This document shows positions 1 through 7,592 of a stretch of DNA of 64,000 nt, one piece after another. The translations under genes and the position numbers were made by a program. Below the pieces are notes generated by a model. The model was not told the origin of the DNA, searched no databases, and saw only the letters and a list, made by a program, of their open reading frames with translations. The stretch spans positions 1-64,000 of the forward strand of contig NZ_AYZB01000003.1 in the NCBI RefSeq assembly GCF_001436415.1, read 5' to 3'. Positions within the stretch are counted from its first letter, which is position 1. The number at the start of each line of letters is the position of its first letter. The DNA comes from Latilactobacillus graminis DSM 20719 (GTDB taxonomy: Bacteria > Bacillota > Bacilli > Lactobacillales > Lactobacillaceae).

Positions 1-110
1 AGGGCGACCCTACACATTTGGTTTGTCGAAACTTTGTTCAGTTTTCAAAGGTCTACCTCGGATATAAATCGCTTGTCTACTGCGTTAGAAGTCCACAAGC
101 AACAGAAAAT
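1..110 (-). other. 5' leader of an rRNA operon (16S gene lies outside the window)
   Basis: Read on the minus strand, this stretch contains the segment CTTTGAAAACTGAACAAAG at about 32-50, a boxA-like antitermination sequence common in rRNA leaders and spacers of lactobacilli. It follows directly after two strong promoters. The structural rRNA gene would start to the left of base 1. The identification rests on this short motif plus the promoters, so it is an inference. Confidence 0.6.
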
Positions 111-139
111 ATCTTATCATGCACAAAATTAAATGTCAA
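111..139 (-). promoter_or_regulatory. rRNA-type promoter P2
   Basis: On the minus strand there is a perfect -35 TTGACA (134-139), a 17-bp spacer and a -10 TAAGAT (111-116). The region upstream is very AT-rich, like an UP element. It faces the rRNA leader at the left edge. Confidence 0.75.
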
Positions 140-203
140 TAATTATTTCAAACAATAATTATTCAATATTTTGCAACATTCTCATCTCTCGACGACATAA
201 AAT

Positions 204-232
204 ATCTTACCATCCTAGTAGGACAACGTCAA
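204..232 (-). promoter_or_regulatory. rRNA-type promoter P1
   Basis: A second minus-strand promoter has -35 TTGACG (227-232), a 17-bp spacer and the same -10 TAAGAT (204-209) as P2, again followed by ATTTT. The pair lies 93 bp apart, the usual tandem layout of rRNA promoters. Confidence 0.7.
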
Positions 233-381
233 TCATTAATTTCAAAAAATTAGGAATACTGTATAAATATTGAAAATCCAATTAAGATTAGCCAAACTTT
301 CCGACTTATATTCGCCTTTGACTGTTCTTTATAATACTTTTAAGCTAAGCTTTATTCCACTTTTTTTAAAATCGGTATAGA

Positions 382-410
382 TAAAAAATGCTGCATTATT
401 CTGCAACATT
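382..410 (-). terminator. Intrinsic terminator of the fnr-type operon
   Basis: On the minus strand an 8-bp stem (AATGTTGC paired with GCAGCATT, one G-U pair) is followed by a run of six T. It lies 8 bases beyond the stop codon of the CRP/FNR-family gene and would insulate it from the rRNA promoters downstream. Confidence 0.6.
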
Positions 411-417
411 CTTATAC

Positions 418-1083
418 TTAATAGAAATCTTCTAAATATTCATAGTCTAATAACCTAATTTTTCGCCCTTGTCGTTCAATTAAACCATCACTTTCCAAAT
501 GTTTCAACTTTCGTGATAAAGTTTCTGGTGTTGTTCCAATATAAGTAGCCAATTCTTTTAGCTTCATTGGAATTGTTACATGTGTTTCACCGTTCGCCTT
601 TGTTAGATCAATTAAATACGTAACGATTCGCGATTCAATCGACTCAATATTGATTAGATTCGCCTGCTTTTCTAAACGAGCCATCTTATCAGTAATGGCT
701 TCCAGCAATTTTAAGCTGATTGCTGGATAAGTCAACAGTAACTTCTGAAAGGCCGCCCGTGACAAGGTACAGATTACACTATCTTGTAAAGCTTCCCCGT
801 ACAACGGTTCATCTTGTGCCTTAAAAAGTAATTTCTCACCTTCAAAATCACCCGGTTCCATAATGCGCAATAGTTGTTCTTTACCAGCTGATGAAAGCTG
901 ATAAACCTTCACCTTACCCTGTGCTAGAATCACCAACCGTTTTTGATCGGTCGGGCTCATCACCAATGCACCCTTGCTAACTTGTTCATGGCGTGTGATT
1001 GCTGAGATTTTAACCAAACTATCTTGATCTAAATAACTAAAAATCGGTACTATTTCGGCACAAATATGTTGTTCAGCAACCAC
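418..1083 (-). CDS. CRP/FNR-family transcriptional regulator (FLP-like)
   Basis: A protein of about 221 residues with an N-terminal cyclic-nucleotide-binding-type beta barrel (about 15-120), a long dimer helix (about 120-150) and a C-terminal winged helix-turn-helix whose recognition helix reads TPETLSRKLKHLESDGLI. There is no FNR-type cluster of cysteines. Only C8 and C105 are present, the layout of the FLP proteins of Lactobacillus casei, where a Cys pair senses oxidants. GTG at 1083 is chosen because AAGGA lies 10 bases upstream; GTG at 1092 would sit almost on the Shine-Dalgarno. It is last in an operon with a Dps-like protein, a metallochaperone and a P-type ATPase, so it probably controls metal or redox homeostasis and its own operon. 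Confidence 0.85.
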   Translation of the reverse strand: MVAEQHICAEIVPIFSYLDQDSLVKISAITRHEQVSKGALVMSPTDQKRLVILAQGKVKVYQLSSAGKEQLLRIMEPGDFEGEKLLFKAQDEPLYGEALQDSVICTLSRAAFQKLLLTYPAISLKLLEAITDKMARLEKQANLINIESIESRIVTYLIDLTKANGETHVTIPMKLKELATYIGTTPETLSRKLKHLESDGLIERQGRKIRLLDYEYLEDFY

Positions 1084-1103
1084 TTCAACCACTTCCTTCT
1101 ATA

Positions 1104-1649
1104 TTAATCGTCGTCTTCCTCTAAGCCTTCACGAGCATCTTTACCAAGTTGACTCTGCCATACGCGGATTTGGTGTTGTTGATATCCCATTAGCGCCACC
1201 ATATCAGCCGCCAACGCGAACCGCTCTTCTTTTTGGGCTAGCTTGATTGCCCGTGAAACAAACAAGTTTGCTGTATTGAAATCAGTAATCAGCTCCGCAA
1301 TCATCGCTGATATATCCCAATATTTAATCCGAGGATCTTCAGTCAACATCCCATACTCGGTGTACTCTGCTTGCGTCGTTGGGATCACTTCATCTTCGTC
1401 CAAAAGACGTTCGGCCGTCTTTTCCAACAGCATATCATTTTCCACCAATAATGTGGCTAATTGTGCCTTAAAATCTTGATTATTGCTTCCTTTAGCGTAC
1501 CACTTCATTTGTTGTAATTTGCGCCGCTGAATGGTTAAGTTAGCCATAATATGGCCAGTCATCGCACCTGCGGTTGGTACATGATGATCGATATCCGCTT
1601 GTTTGATTTCCGCTTGATAGCGATGTTCAATTGATTCGTTTGTTAACAT
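1104..1649 (-). CDS. Dps/ferritin-like protein with altered ferroxidase residues
   Basis: 181 residues, mostly helical. The signature of Dps proteins is recognisable in order: a KWYAKG segment (49-54) where Dps has HWNVxG, and an LLEKTAERLL segment (about 74-83) where Dps has a D-x-x-AER motif. The ferroxidase His is replaced by Lys49, the second His is not visible, and the Asp is a Glu (E76). The fold may therefore be kept while iron oxidation is reduced or lost. The C-terminus is very acidic (EGLEEDDD). The start is ATG with AGGAGG nearby. The gene lies between the regulator and the metallochaperone gene, supporting a role in metal or oxidative stress. Dps family membership is probable; activity is not shown. 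Confidence 0.7.
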   Translation of the reverse strand: MLTNESIEHRYQAEIKQADIDHHVPTAGAMTGHIMANLTIQRRKLQQMKWYAKGSNNQDFKAQLATLLVENDMLLEKTAERLLDEDEVIPTTQAEYTEYGMLTEDPRIKYWDISAMIAELITDFNTANLFVSRAIKLAQKEERFALAADMVALMGYQQHQIRVWQSQLGKDAREGLEEDDD

Positions 1650-1661
1650 TTAATGATCCTC

Positions 1662-1883
1662 CTATTTCACTTTAAAGCTTTGCACGTTGTAACCTAAATC
1701 GGTCACCACTTGTGTCAGTTGCTCTGGATCGGTAACGAGCGCATCATATTCCGCTTTAACTTTGCTAGCATTAAAGAGAACTTTAACCGATTCGACTCCA
1801 GTTTGTTGACTAACACCTGCTTGAATTTTTTGCATACATGATGGACATGATAATTCATCCAATTGCATAACTAATTTTGCCAT
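1662..1883 (-). CDS. HMA-domain metallochaperone (CopZ-like)
   Basis: A 73-residue protein forming a single heavy-metal-associated domain. It carries a CPSC motif near residues 13-16, the C-x-x-C metal-binding loop of CopZ and Atx1 proteins, and the rest fits the beta-alpha-beta-beta-alpha-beta pattern. The ATG at 1883 has AAGGTGG eight bases upstream; the GTG four codons earlier overlaps that site and is rejected. It sits between the P-type ATPase and the Dps-like gene and probably delivers a soft metal ion to the ATPase, which itself lacks an N-terminal HMA domain. The metal (copper, zinc, cadmium or iron) cannot be told from the sequence. Confidence 0.8.
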   Translation of the reverse strand: MAKLVMQLDELSCPSCMQKIQAGVSQQTGVESVKVLFNASKVKAEYDALVTDPEQLTQVVTDLGYNVQSFKVK

Positions 1884-1959
1884 TTTAATAACCACCTTTT
1901 AATTGATTAACCTTATTATACTGCCTAGCAAATCGTTAAAAATTGATGACTGTCAATTT

Positions 1960-3822
1960 TTAACGTATTTTAAATCGCATTAAACGCATTGCGTTGAATA
2001 TCACAGCTAAAATACTAATTTCATGCACAAACATTCCACTGGCCATCTGAACATAGCCTAAAATTAAGCCTAATAGAAGTAACACAACTGTCCCGACTGC
2101 AATGACAATATTTTGTACCGTATTACGGGCCGTCGCCTTGGCGAGGTAATCAGCGTATACGACTTCTGAAAGGGTTGAGCGCATCAACACAATATCCGAC
2201 GTTTCAATTGCGACGTCTGTCCCCGACCCCATCGCAATCCCAATATTCGCTAAAGCCAGTGCGGGACTATCATTAATGCCATCACCAATAAAAGCAACTT
2301 TTTGACCTTGTGCCTGATAATCCTGAATGAAATCGACTTTCTCTGCCGGTAAAAGATTGGCATGAAACTCAGTAATTCCCACTTCATGTGCAATTGCGTT
2401 GGCCGCTTGTTCATTATCACCGGTTAACATGACTAGCTGTTTAATACCATTCTTTTTTAAACTGGCGATAGCAGTTTTTGCTTCCGGCTTAACTGTATCG
2501 GCAATCCCAATAATAAGCACAATTTGTTGCTCAACGGCGACTAACACCGTTGATTGACCAGCGATTTGGTTTTTCGTGACGGTTGCAGCTTGCTCATCTG
2601 TTAGTTGGAGACCTGCGTCAGTCATCAACTTCGCCCGACCAACACGGATTGTTTGACCATCAATCACCGCTTGCACCCCTAACCCCTTAAGCGTTTCAAT
2701 ATGCGTAACGGTTGGCAAATCATGCAACCCTTGTTCTCCTGCGTAGCGGCTAATCGCCTTACCCAAAGGATGATCTGATTGTGCTTCAACGGCAGCAGTA
2801 CGCGCAAGCACTTCGCGCTGTGCTGGTGTATAAAATTTGACGTGTGATACTGCAGTATCACCTTTAGTTAACGTTCCTGTTTTATCAAAGACCACCGTGT
2901 CGATACCAGCCATTGTATTGACGACTTCGCCACCTTTTATCAGGACCCCATTTTTGGCGCCATTTCCAATACCCGCAACAATCGAAACTGGTGCGCCAAT
3001 CACTAAAGCCCCAGGACAACCGAGCACAAGAATTGTAATAGCTAGTTTAAAATCATGGGTCATGAGGCCAATTATGACTGCCAATCCCAAAACAGCTGGC
3101 GTGTAATACGTCGCAAACCGATCAATAAATTTTTCCGCCGATGATTTACTGTCTTGGGCCTCTTCTACCAGTTCAACAATTTGGGCAAACGTCGTGTCAT
3201 CTCCCACTTTTGCTGCCATAACAGTTAATGTCCCATTATCAACAAGCGTCCCGGAATAAACTGCATCTCCAATTTCTTTGGCGACCAACTGCGCTTCGCC
3301 TGTGATACTAGCTTCATTGACATAAGCGCGACCTCGGGTGACTTGTCCATCAACTGGTACCTGAGCGCCTGCTTTGACCAATATTTGTGCACCAATTGTA
3401 ACTTCATCAACAGCAACTTCAGTTATGGTTCCATCTACATTCAATACTTGTGCTGTTTGAGGTGCCATTTCTGATAATGATCGAATCGATTCACGTGTTT
3501 TCCTCAATGTCCGTTGTTCAAGATAACTACCAAATAAAAAGAGGAACGTAACAATCGCCGATTCATTAAATTCACCAATAATAAATGCGCCAATCACGGC
3601 AATTGTCACTAATAAATCAATACTAATAACTTTTACTTTTAACGCTTGGTAAGCTTGCACAAAAATCGGTGCGATACCCAGTATAGAAGCCACCAATAAT
3701 AAACCACGCATCACAATTGGTACCCCACCAAGCCATTGCCAACCATATGCGGCGGCAATCAGTATCCCAACAATTAAGGCAATTTGATTCTTAACGGATT
3801 GAATCCATCTTTGCAATTTCAA
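1960..3822 (-). CDS. P1B-type metal-transporting ATPase with a CPG membrane motif
   Basis: 620 residues, with all catalytic signatures: the TGE loop, phosphorylation motif DKTGTLT (about 314-320), DHPLG (His-Pro signature of P1B pumps) and GDGINDSPAL. There is no N-terminal metal-binding domain. The transmembrane metal motif is CPGAL rather than the usual CPC, SPC or CPH, and the last helix carries HEIS followed by N-A-M-R-L, resembling the P1B-4 (Co/Fe/Zn) class. It is probably a metal exporter in the cytoplasmic membrane, with the CopZ-like protein encoded downstream as partner. The start is TTG with AGAAGG seven bases upstream. It is the first gene of the operon. Substrate is undetermined. 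Confidence 0.85.
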   Translation of the reverse strand: MKLQRWIQSVKNQIALIVGILIAAAYGWQWLGGVPIVMRGLLLVASILGIAPIFVQAYQALKVKVISIDLLVTIAVIGAFIIGEFNESAIVTFLFLFGSYLEQRTLRKTRESIRSLSEMAPQTAQVLNVDGTITEVAVDEVTIGAQILVKAGAQVPVDGQVTRGRAYVNEASITGEAQLVAKEIGDAVYSGTLVDNGTLTVMAAKVGDDTTFAQIVELVEEAQDSKSSAEKFIDRFATYYTPAVLGLAVIIGLMTHDFKLAITILVLGCPGALVIGAPVSIVAGIGNGAKNGVLIKGGEVVNTMAGIDTVVFDKTGTLTKGDTAVSHVKFYTPAQREVLARTAAVEAQSDHPLGKAISRYAGEQGLHDLPTVTHIETLKGLGVQAVIDGQTIRVGRAKLMTDAGLQLTDEQAATVTKNQIAGQSTVLVAVEQQIVLIIGIADTVKPEAKTAIASLKKNGIKQLVMLTGDNEQAANAIAHEVGITEFHANLLPAEKVDFIQDYQAQGQKVAFIGDGINDSPALALANIGIAMGSGTDVAIETSDIVLMRSTLSEVVYADYLAKATARNTVQNIVIAVGTVVLLLLGLILGYVQMASGMFVHEISILAVIFNAMRLMRFKIR

Positions 3823-3860
3823 TTAACAACCTTCTTTCCAAATACTTGATCATGCTTCCT

Positions 3861-3903
3861 ATTATAAAAAGAAGGCCATCAAAAGAACTTGATGCGTGTC
3901 AAG
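3861..3903 (-). promoter_or_regulatory. FNR/CRP-type box and promoter of the metal operon
   Basis: The minus strand contains CTTGACACGCATCAAG (3888-3903), matching the FNR-type consensus TTGAY-N4-RTCAA. A -10 TATAAT lies at 3861-3866 and no good -35 is visible. If transcription starts at 3854, the box is centred at -41.5, the classical position for class II activation by CRP/FNR proteins. The regulator encoded at the end of this operon is the obvious candidate to bind. Confidence 0.7.
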
Positions 3904-3909
3904 TCCACA

Positions 3910-3940
3910 AAAAAAGATGACTCACTCGAGTCATCTTTTT
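3910..3940 (-). terminator. Intrinsic terminator of the GH1 gene
   Basis: A long hairpin with stem AAAAAGATGACTC and its complement is followed by T residues on the minus strand. It starts four bases beyond the stop of the GH1 gene. The symmetrical A/T tracts would let it work in both directions. Confidence 0.8.
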
Positions 3941-3943
3941 AGA

Positions 3944-5341
3944 TTACGCTTCAAAGCCGTTCTGGTCAGCAACTTGTTTAAACCAATACCCTGATTTCTT
4001 GATAGTCCGTTGACAATCATGGTCCAAATCGATTGCAATTAAGCCATACCGATTCTTGTAAGCATTCGTCCATGACCAGTTATCCATACATGTCCACATG
4101 TGATATCCCAGACAGTTGCTACCTTCTTGAAGTGCTTGGTACACGTATTTCAAATGATCCTGTACAAATTCAATCCGATAGTCATCTTCAATTTGGCCAG
4201 CTGGATTACGATACCGTTCCTCACCTTCAACCCCCATTCCGTTTTCAGAGATAAAGCAGGGCAGATTTCCATAGTTTTCACGAACGTTGGTTAAAATATC
4301 GTAAATCCCTCGTGCATAGATTTCCCAACCACGGTACGGATTAACTTTCTTACCTGGCATATCATAATTATCAAAGAAATCATCTGGCATCGGTCCATTG
4401 GTATGATCGATTGGTGTTTCCTTAGCTTTCACTCGTCGTGGTTGGTAATAATTAATTCCTAATAAATCTACAGTATTAGCTTTTATGAGCGCTAAATCGG
4501 TTGGTTGGTACGTTGGCAGTATTGCTAGATCTTTCAAAATCGCCACTAAATCTGCTGGAAATTCACCTTTTACCGCTGGATCTAAAAATGATCGATTGAA
4601 AAAAGCATCGGCAATTCGGGCCGCCTTCACATCCGCTGGATTCGTGGCATCTCTTGGATAACTGGGGGTTAAGTTGAGGATAATCCCAATTTGACCATCT
4701 AGGTTGAGCGCGTGATATTTTTGAATTGCTAACGCACTTGCTAATGTCTCATGATAACCAACTTGCACAGCATGGGCTAGGTTGACTTCAGCCGGATAGT
4801 GGAATTGATATAAGTATCCACCTTCCACTGGTACAATTGGTTCATTGTGCGTAAACCATTTTTTAACCCGATCACCGAACAGCTTAAAACACGTTTCTGC
4901 ATAATGGCTGTAAGCGTCAACTGTCTCCCGGTTGCGCCAACCACCCTTTGCTTGGAGTGCTAGGGGCATGTCAAAGTGGTATAAATTCATAAATGGTTCA
5001 ATGCCATTTGCAATTAGTTCATCGATATATACATTATAAAAATCAACCGCCTGTTGATTAATCGCCCCCGTACCTTGTGGAAACAACCGGCTCCATTGAA
5101 TTGATGTTCGAAAACTATTGTGACCGGTTTGTTTCATTAGTTGGACGTCACTTTTGAATTGCTGATAAACATCCGAGGTGCGCCCTGGCCCCACTTGATT
5201 AAAAAATTTCTCTGGTGCTTGTTGATACCAATAGTCCCAAATATTATCACCCTTACCATCACCATCAGTGCGGCCTTCTGTTTGAGGACCACTGGCCGCT
5301 GAACCCCACCAAAAGTTTTGGGGAAAATTATAAAAAGTCAT
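3944..5341 (-). CDS. Glycoside hydrolase family 1, probable 6-phospho-beta-glucosidase
   Basis: A 465-residue GH1 enzyme, the normal family length. The N-terminus FPQNFWWGSAASGPQTEG, the acid/base motif HNEP (E near 166) and the nucleophile motif ISENG (E near 366) are all present. GH1 enzymes of lactobacilli paired with PTS transporters cleave phosphorylated beta-glucosides in the cytoplasm. ATG at 5341 is chosen because AAGGAGT lies seven bases upstream; the longer reading frame has no such site and adds 20 residues unlike the family. It is divergent from an EIIC gene and a GntR regulator, which probably form one regulon. The exact sugar is unknown. Confidence 0.9.
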   Translation of the reverse strand: MTFYNFPQNFWWGSAASGPQTEGRTDGDGKGDNIWDYWYQQAPEKFFNQVGPGRTSDVYQQFKSDVQLMKQTGHNSFRTSIQWSRLFPQGTGAINQQAVDFYNVYIDELIANGIEPFMNLYHFDMPLALQAKGGWRNRETVDAYSHYAETCFKLFGDRVKKWFTHNEPIVPVEGGYLYQFHYPAEVNLAHAVQVGYHETLASALAIQKYHALNLDGQIGIILNLTPSYPRDATNPADVKAARIADAFFNRSFLDPAVKGEFPADLVAILKDLAILPTYQPTDLALIKANTVDLLGINYYQPRRVKAKETPIDHTNGPMPDDFFDNYDMPGKKVNPYRGWEIYARGIYDILTNVRENYGNLPCFISENGMGVEGEERYRNPAGQIEDDYRIEFVQDHLKYVYQALQEGSNCLGYHMWTCMDNWSWTNAYKNRYGLIAIDLDHDCQRTIKKSGYWFKQVADQNGFEA

Positions 5342-5372
5342 CACTAGCACTCCTTGTCGTTTGAATAATCTC

Positions 5373-5401
5373 AGTATATCAACTCCACTAATAAAAACCA
5401 A
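5373..5401 (-). promoter_or_regulatory. Promoter of the GH1 gene
   Basis: Minus strand -35 TTGGTT (5396-5401), 17-bp spacer and -10 TATACT (5373-5378). It lies 32 bases upstream of the chosen ATG and just downstream of the palindrome at 5417-5424. Confidence 0.65.
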
Positions 5402-5407
5402 CTCTTT

Positions 5408-5467
5408 TATTTAAATGTCTAGACTTTTTAAAAAAAGCGTGCTATATTTGGGATGTAATCGATTGCA
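5408..5467 (+). promoter_or_regulatory. Promoter of the EIIC gene with palindromic operator and cre site
   Basis: The plus-strand promoter has -35 TAGACT (5420-5425), a 17-bp spacer and -10 TATATT (5443-5448). A GTCTAGAC palindrome (5417-5424), inside a longer imperfect palindrome with flanking AAA/TTT arms, overlaps the -35 and is a candidate operator for the GntR regulator encoded downstream. TGTAATCGATTGCA at 5454-5467 matches the CcpA cre consensus in 13 of 14 positions and lies at the start of transcription, where CcpA would repress. Confidence 0.65.
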
Positions 5468-5493
5468 AACACATTTAAAGGACGGTGCTCTAC

Positions 5494-6765
5494 GTGAATA
5501 CTTTTATGGACACGCTTAGCAAGAAAATCATGCCTTTTGCAAACAAACTGGGACAAAATCGTTACCTAACTGTTCTGCGAGACGCATTTATGCTTTCATT
5601 CCCATTGACAATGTTTGGCTCAATCATCGTCGTCATTACTAACCTGCCATTTTTCAACGATGCCACCAAAACAACCCTGACGCAACTGCTTGGTAACGGT
5701 CAAAACGCCACTATGTCAATTATGACAGTCTTCGTTACTTTCGGAATTGGTTATTATCTATCTAATTCTTATGATGTAGACGGTATTTTCGGCGGTGCAG
5801 TTGCATTCGCAAGTTTCCTAATTCTCACCCCATTTATGATGACTACCGATAAAGGCGTGGCAGTCAGCGGGGTTTTAAGTCTTGATCGTCTCGGTGCCAA
5901 AGGGATGTTTATCGGCATGATTGCCGCGTTTATCGCAACAGAAATTTACTGCCGAATTACTAAAAAAGGTTGGCAAATTAAAATGCCCGATGGTGTTCCA
6001 CCTGCAGTTGCTAAATCATTTGCAGCCTTAATTCCCTCAATTTTAACGTTAACTATTTTCTTAGCCGTGCAGGCCGCTGTTACTGGATTGTTCCACGTTA
6101 ACTTACACGACGTCATTTATGAAATTATTCAAAAACCATTAGTCGGATTAGGCGGCAGTCTACCAGCAACTTTAATTGCATTATTCTTCGTTCAATTGCT
6201 TTGGTTCTTTGGCCTTCACGGGCAAATTATCGTCAACTCTGTAATGGATCCCATCTGGAATACTTTGATGCTTGAAAACTTAGAAGCTTATAAAGCCGGT
6301 CATGCATTGCCACACATTGTTACCAAGCCATTTATGGAAACCTTCACCGTTGGTCTTGGTGGCTCTGGGATGACATTAGCAGTCGTCTTATTGATGGCCT
6401 TTGTCATGAAGAAAAAGCAATACCGAGATGTTGGTCGTTTAGCTTTGGCCCCAGCGGTCTTTAACGTTAACGAGCCAGTCATCTTTGGATTCCCGATTGT
6501 TTTGAATGCCACAATTTTCATTCCTTGGCTGATTGCTCCTTTGATTGTCACGGCAATTAACTACACCGTAATGGCCATTGGCTTAGTTCCTGCACCAACC
6601 GGGGTTTCCGTACCATGGACGGTGCCTATCTTCTTTAGTGGTATGCTCGCAACTAACTCAGTTCTCGGTGGAATCTTACAACTTGTAGATGTTGTGCTAG
6701 TTGGCCTCATCTGGTTCCCATTCATTAAACTACTTGATCGCCAAAAAGATCCATTAGCAAACTAA
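5494..6765 (+). CDS. PTS EIIC component, cellobiose/lactose family (CelB-like)
   Basis: A 424-residue integral membrane protein with about ten hydrophobic segments and the features of the Lac/Cel family EIIC: an N-terminal KIMPFANKLGQNRYL helix, the LWFFGLHG segment and the loop NVNEPVIFGFPIVLN. It would carry a beta-glucoside across the membrane while EIIB phosphorylates it. No EIIA or EIIB gene of this family is nearby, so partners must come from elsewhere in the genome. GTG at 5494 is chosen since AAAGGA lies about 11 bases upstream; GTG 5485 is too close. The GntR gene follows 56 bases later, presumably cotranscribed, and the GH1 gene is divergent. Confidence 0.88.
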   Translation: MNTFMDTLSKKIMPFANKLGQNRYLTVLRDAFMLSFPLTMFGSIIVVITNLPFFNDATKTTLTQLLGNGQNATMSIMTVFVTFGIGYYLSNSYDVDGIFGGAVAFASFLILTPFMMTTDKGVAVSGVLSLDRLGAKGMFIGMIAAFIATEIYCRITKKGWQIKMPDGVPPAVAKSFAALIPSILTLTIFLAVQAAVTGLFHVNLHDVIYEIIQKPLVGLGGSLPATLIALFFVQLLWFFGLHGQIIVNSVMDPIWNTLMLENLEAYKAGHALPHIVTKPFMETFTVGLGGSGMTLAVVLLMAFVMKKKQYRDVGRLALAPAVFNVNEPVIFGFPIVLNATIFIPWLIAPLIVTAINYTVMAIGLVPAPTGVSVPWTVPIFFSGMLATNSVLGGILQLVDVVLVGLIWFPFIKLLDRQKDPLAN

Positions 6766-6821
6766 AGATTGTTTTACCCTGCTATTTCTACTAAACTATA
6801 AATAGAAAGCGGGGTATTTTT

Positions 6822-7541
6822 TTGCCAAAATACGAAGAAATTGCCAATATTATTCGACAACGGATTAAACAAGGACGCTACCCTGCCAATACGTTGTTAC
6901 CCAATCAAACAGACTTAGTTCAAGAATTCAATGCCAGCCGAATGACCATTAAAAAAGCGATGACCATTCTCACGATGGAAGGCCTTGTACTATCACGGCG
7001 GGGAGCCGGCACAAAAGTATTAGATCATTCATTTTGGGACAAATCAACGGCCCCTGCAGACCAGTATCACGGGATGTCGCATGATTTAGCCGATATCGGC
7101 AAAACCCTTTCGAGTAAAATTATTATGTTCGAGGTTATTTTTCCAACTCCGGAAGTTAAGGCGCGTTTAATGCTTACTGAACAACAACCCGTCTATCAAA
7201 TTATTCGCCTCCGGATTATCGATGGCATTAACAGTGTTTTGGAACACACCTACATGCCAGTAAGTCTTGTCCCTGGATTAACCGACGAAGTCCTCAAAAA
7301 TTCAATCTACACGTATCTTAAAGAATCCCTGCATCTCACCTTTGCCGGAGCCTTTCGGAATATCCAAGCCGACAAAGCTGACGAATATGATCAAGCGTAT
7401 CTCGATTGTGCACCGACTGACCCAGTCTTGGAAGTCGAACAAGTCGTCTATCTTGATAATGGTCAACCAATTGAATATTCTAAAAGTCGCAATCGTTATG
7501 ATCGCCGCGGATATACTTTTTTAGACGTTAAAAATACCTAA
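6822..7541 (+). CDS. GntR-family (HutC subfamily) transcriptional regulator
   Basis: 239 residues: an N-terminal winged helix-turn-helix (about 1-70, with the typical SRMTIKKAMTILTMEGLV helix) and a C-terminal UbiC-like ligand-binding domain (about 90-235, ending QPIEYSKSRNRYDRRGYTF). HutC-type regulators paired with beta-glucoside PTS genes bind phosphorylated sugars. The start is a TTG with GCGGGG about 8 bases upstream; no better start is near. It probably controls the EIIC gene and divergent GH1 gene through the GTCTAGAC palindrome. That assignment comes from position and is not proven. Confidence 0.88.
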   Translation: MPKYEEIANIIRQRIKQGRYPANTLLPNQTDLVQEFNASRMTIKKAMTILTMEGLVLSRRGAGTKVLDHSFWDKSTAPADQYHGMSHDLADIGKTLSSKIIMFEVIFPTPEVKARLMLTEQQPVYQIIRLRIIDGINSVLEHTYMPVSLVPGLTDEVLKNSIYTYLKESLHLTFAGAFRNIQADKADEYDQAYLDCAPTDPVLEVEQVVYLDNGQPIEYSKSRNRYDRRGYTFLDVKNT

Positions 7542-7550
7542 ACATACAAA

Positions 7551-7587
7551 AAAAGAGCCCGTTAGCTACATGCTAACGGGCTCTTTA
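7551..7587 (+). terminator. Bidirectional terminator between the GntR and Pip genes
   Basis: A strong hairpin, stem AAAGAGCCCGTTAGC paired with GCTAACGGGCTCTTT, with A and T tracts on both sides. It lies between two converging genes and can serve both. Confidence 0.85.
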
Positions 7588-7592
7588 CTTAC

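Noticed and set aside
1-110. A 16S or 23S rRNA gene at the left edge
   Set aside because: Only leader sequence is present. No conserved structural rRNA sequence is seen within the window.
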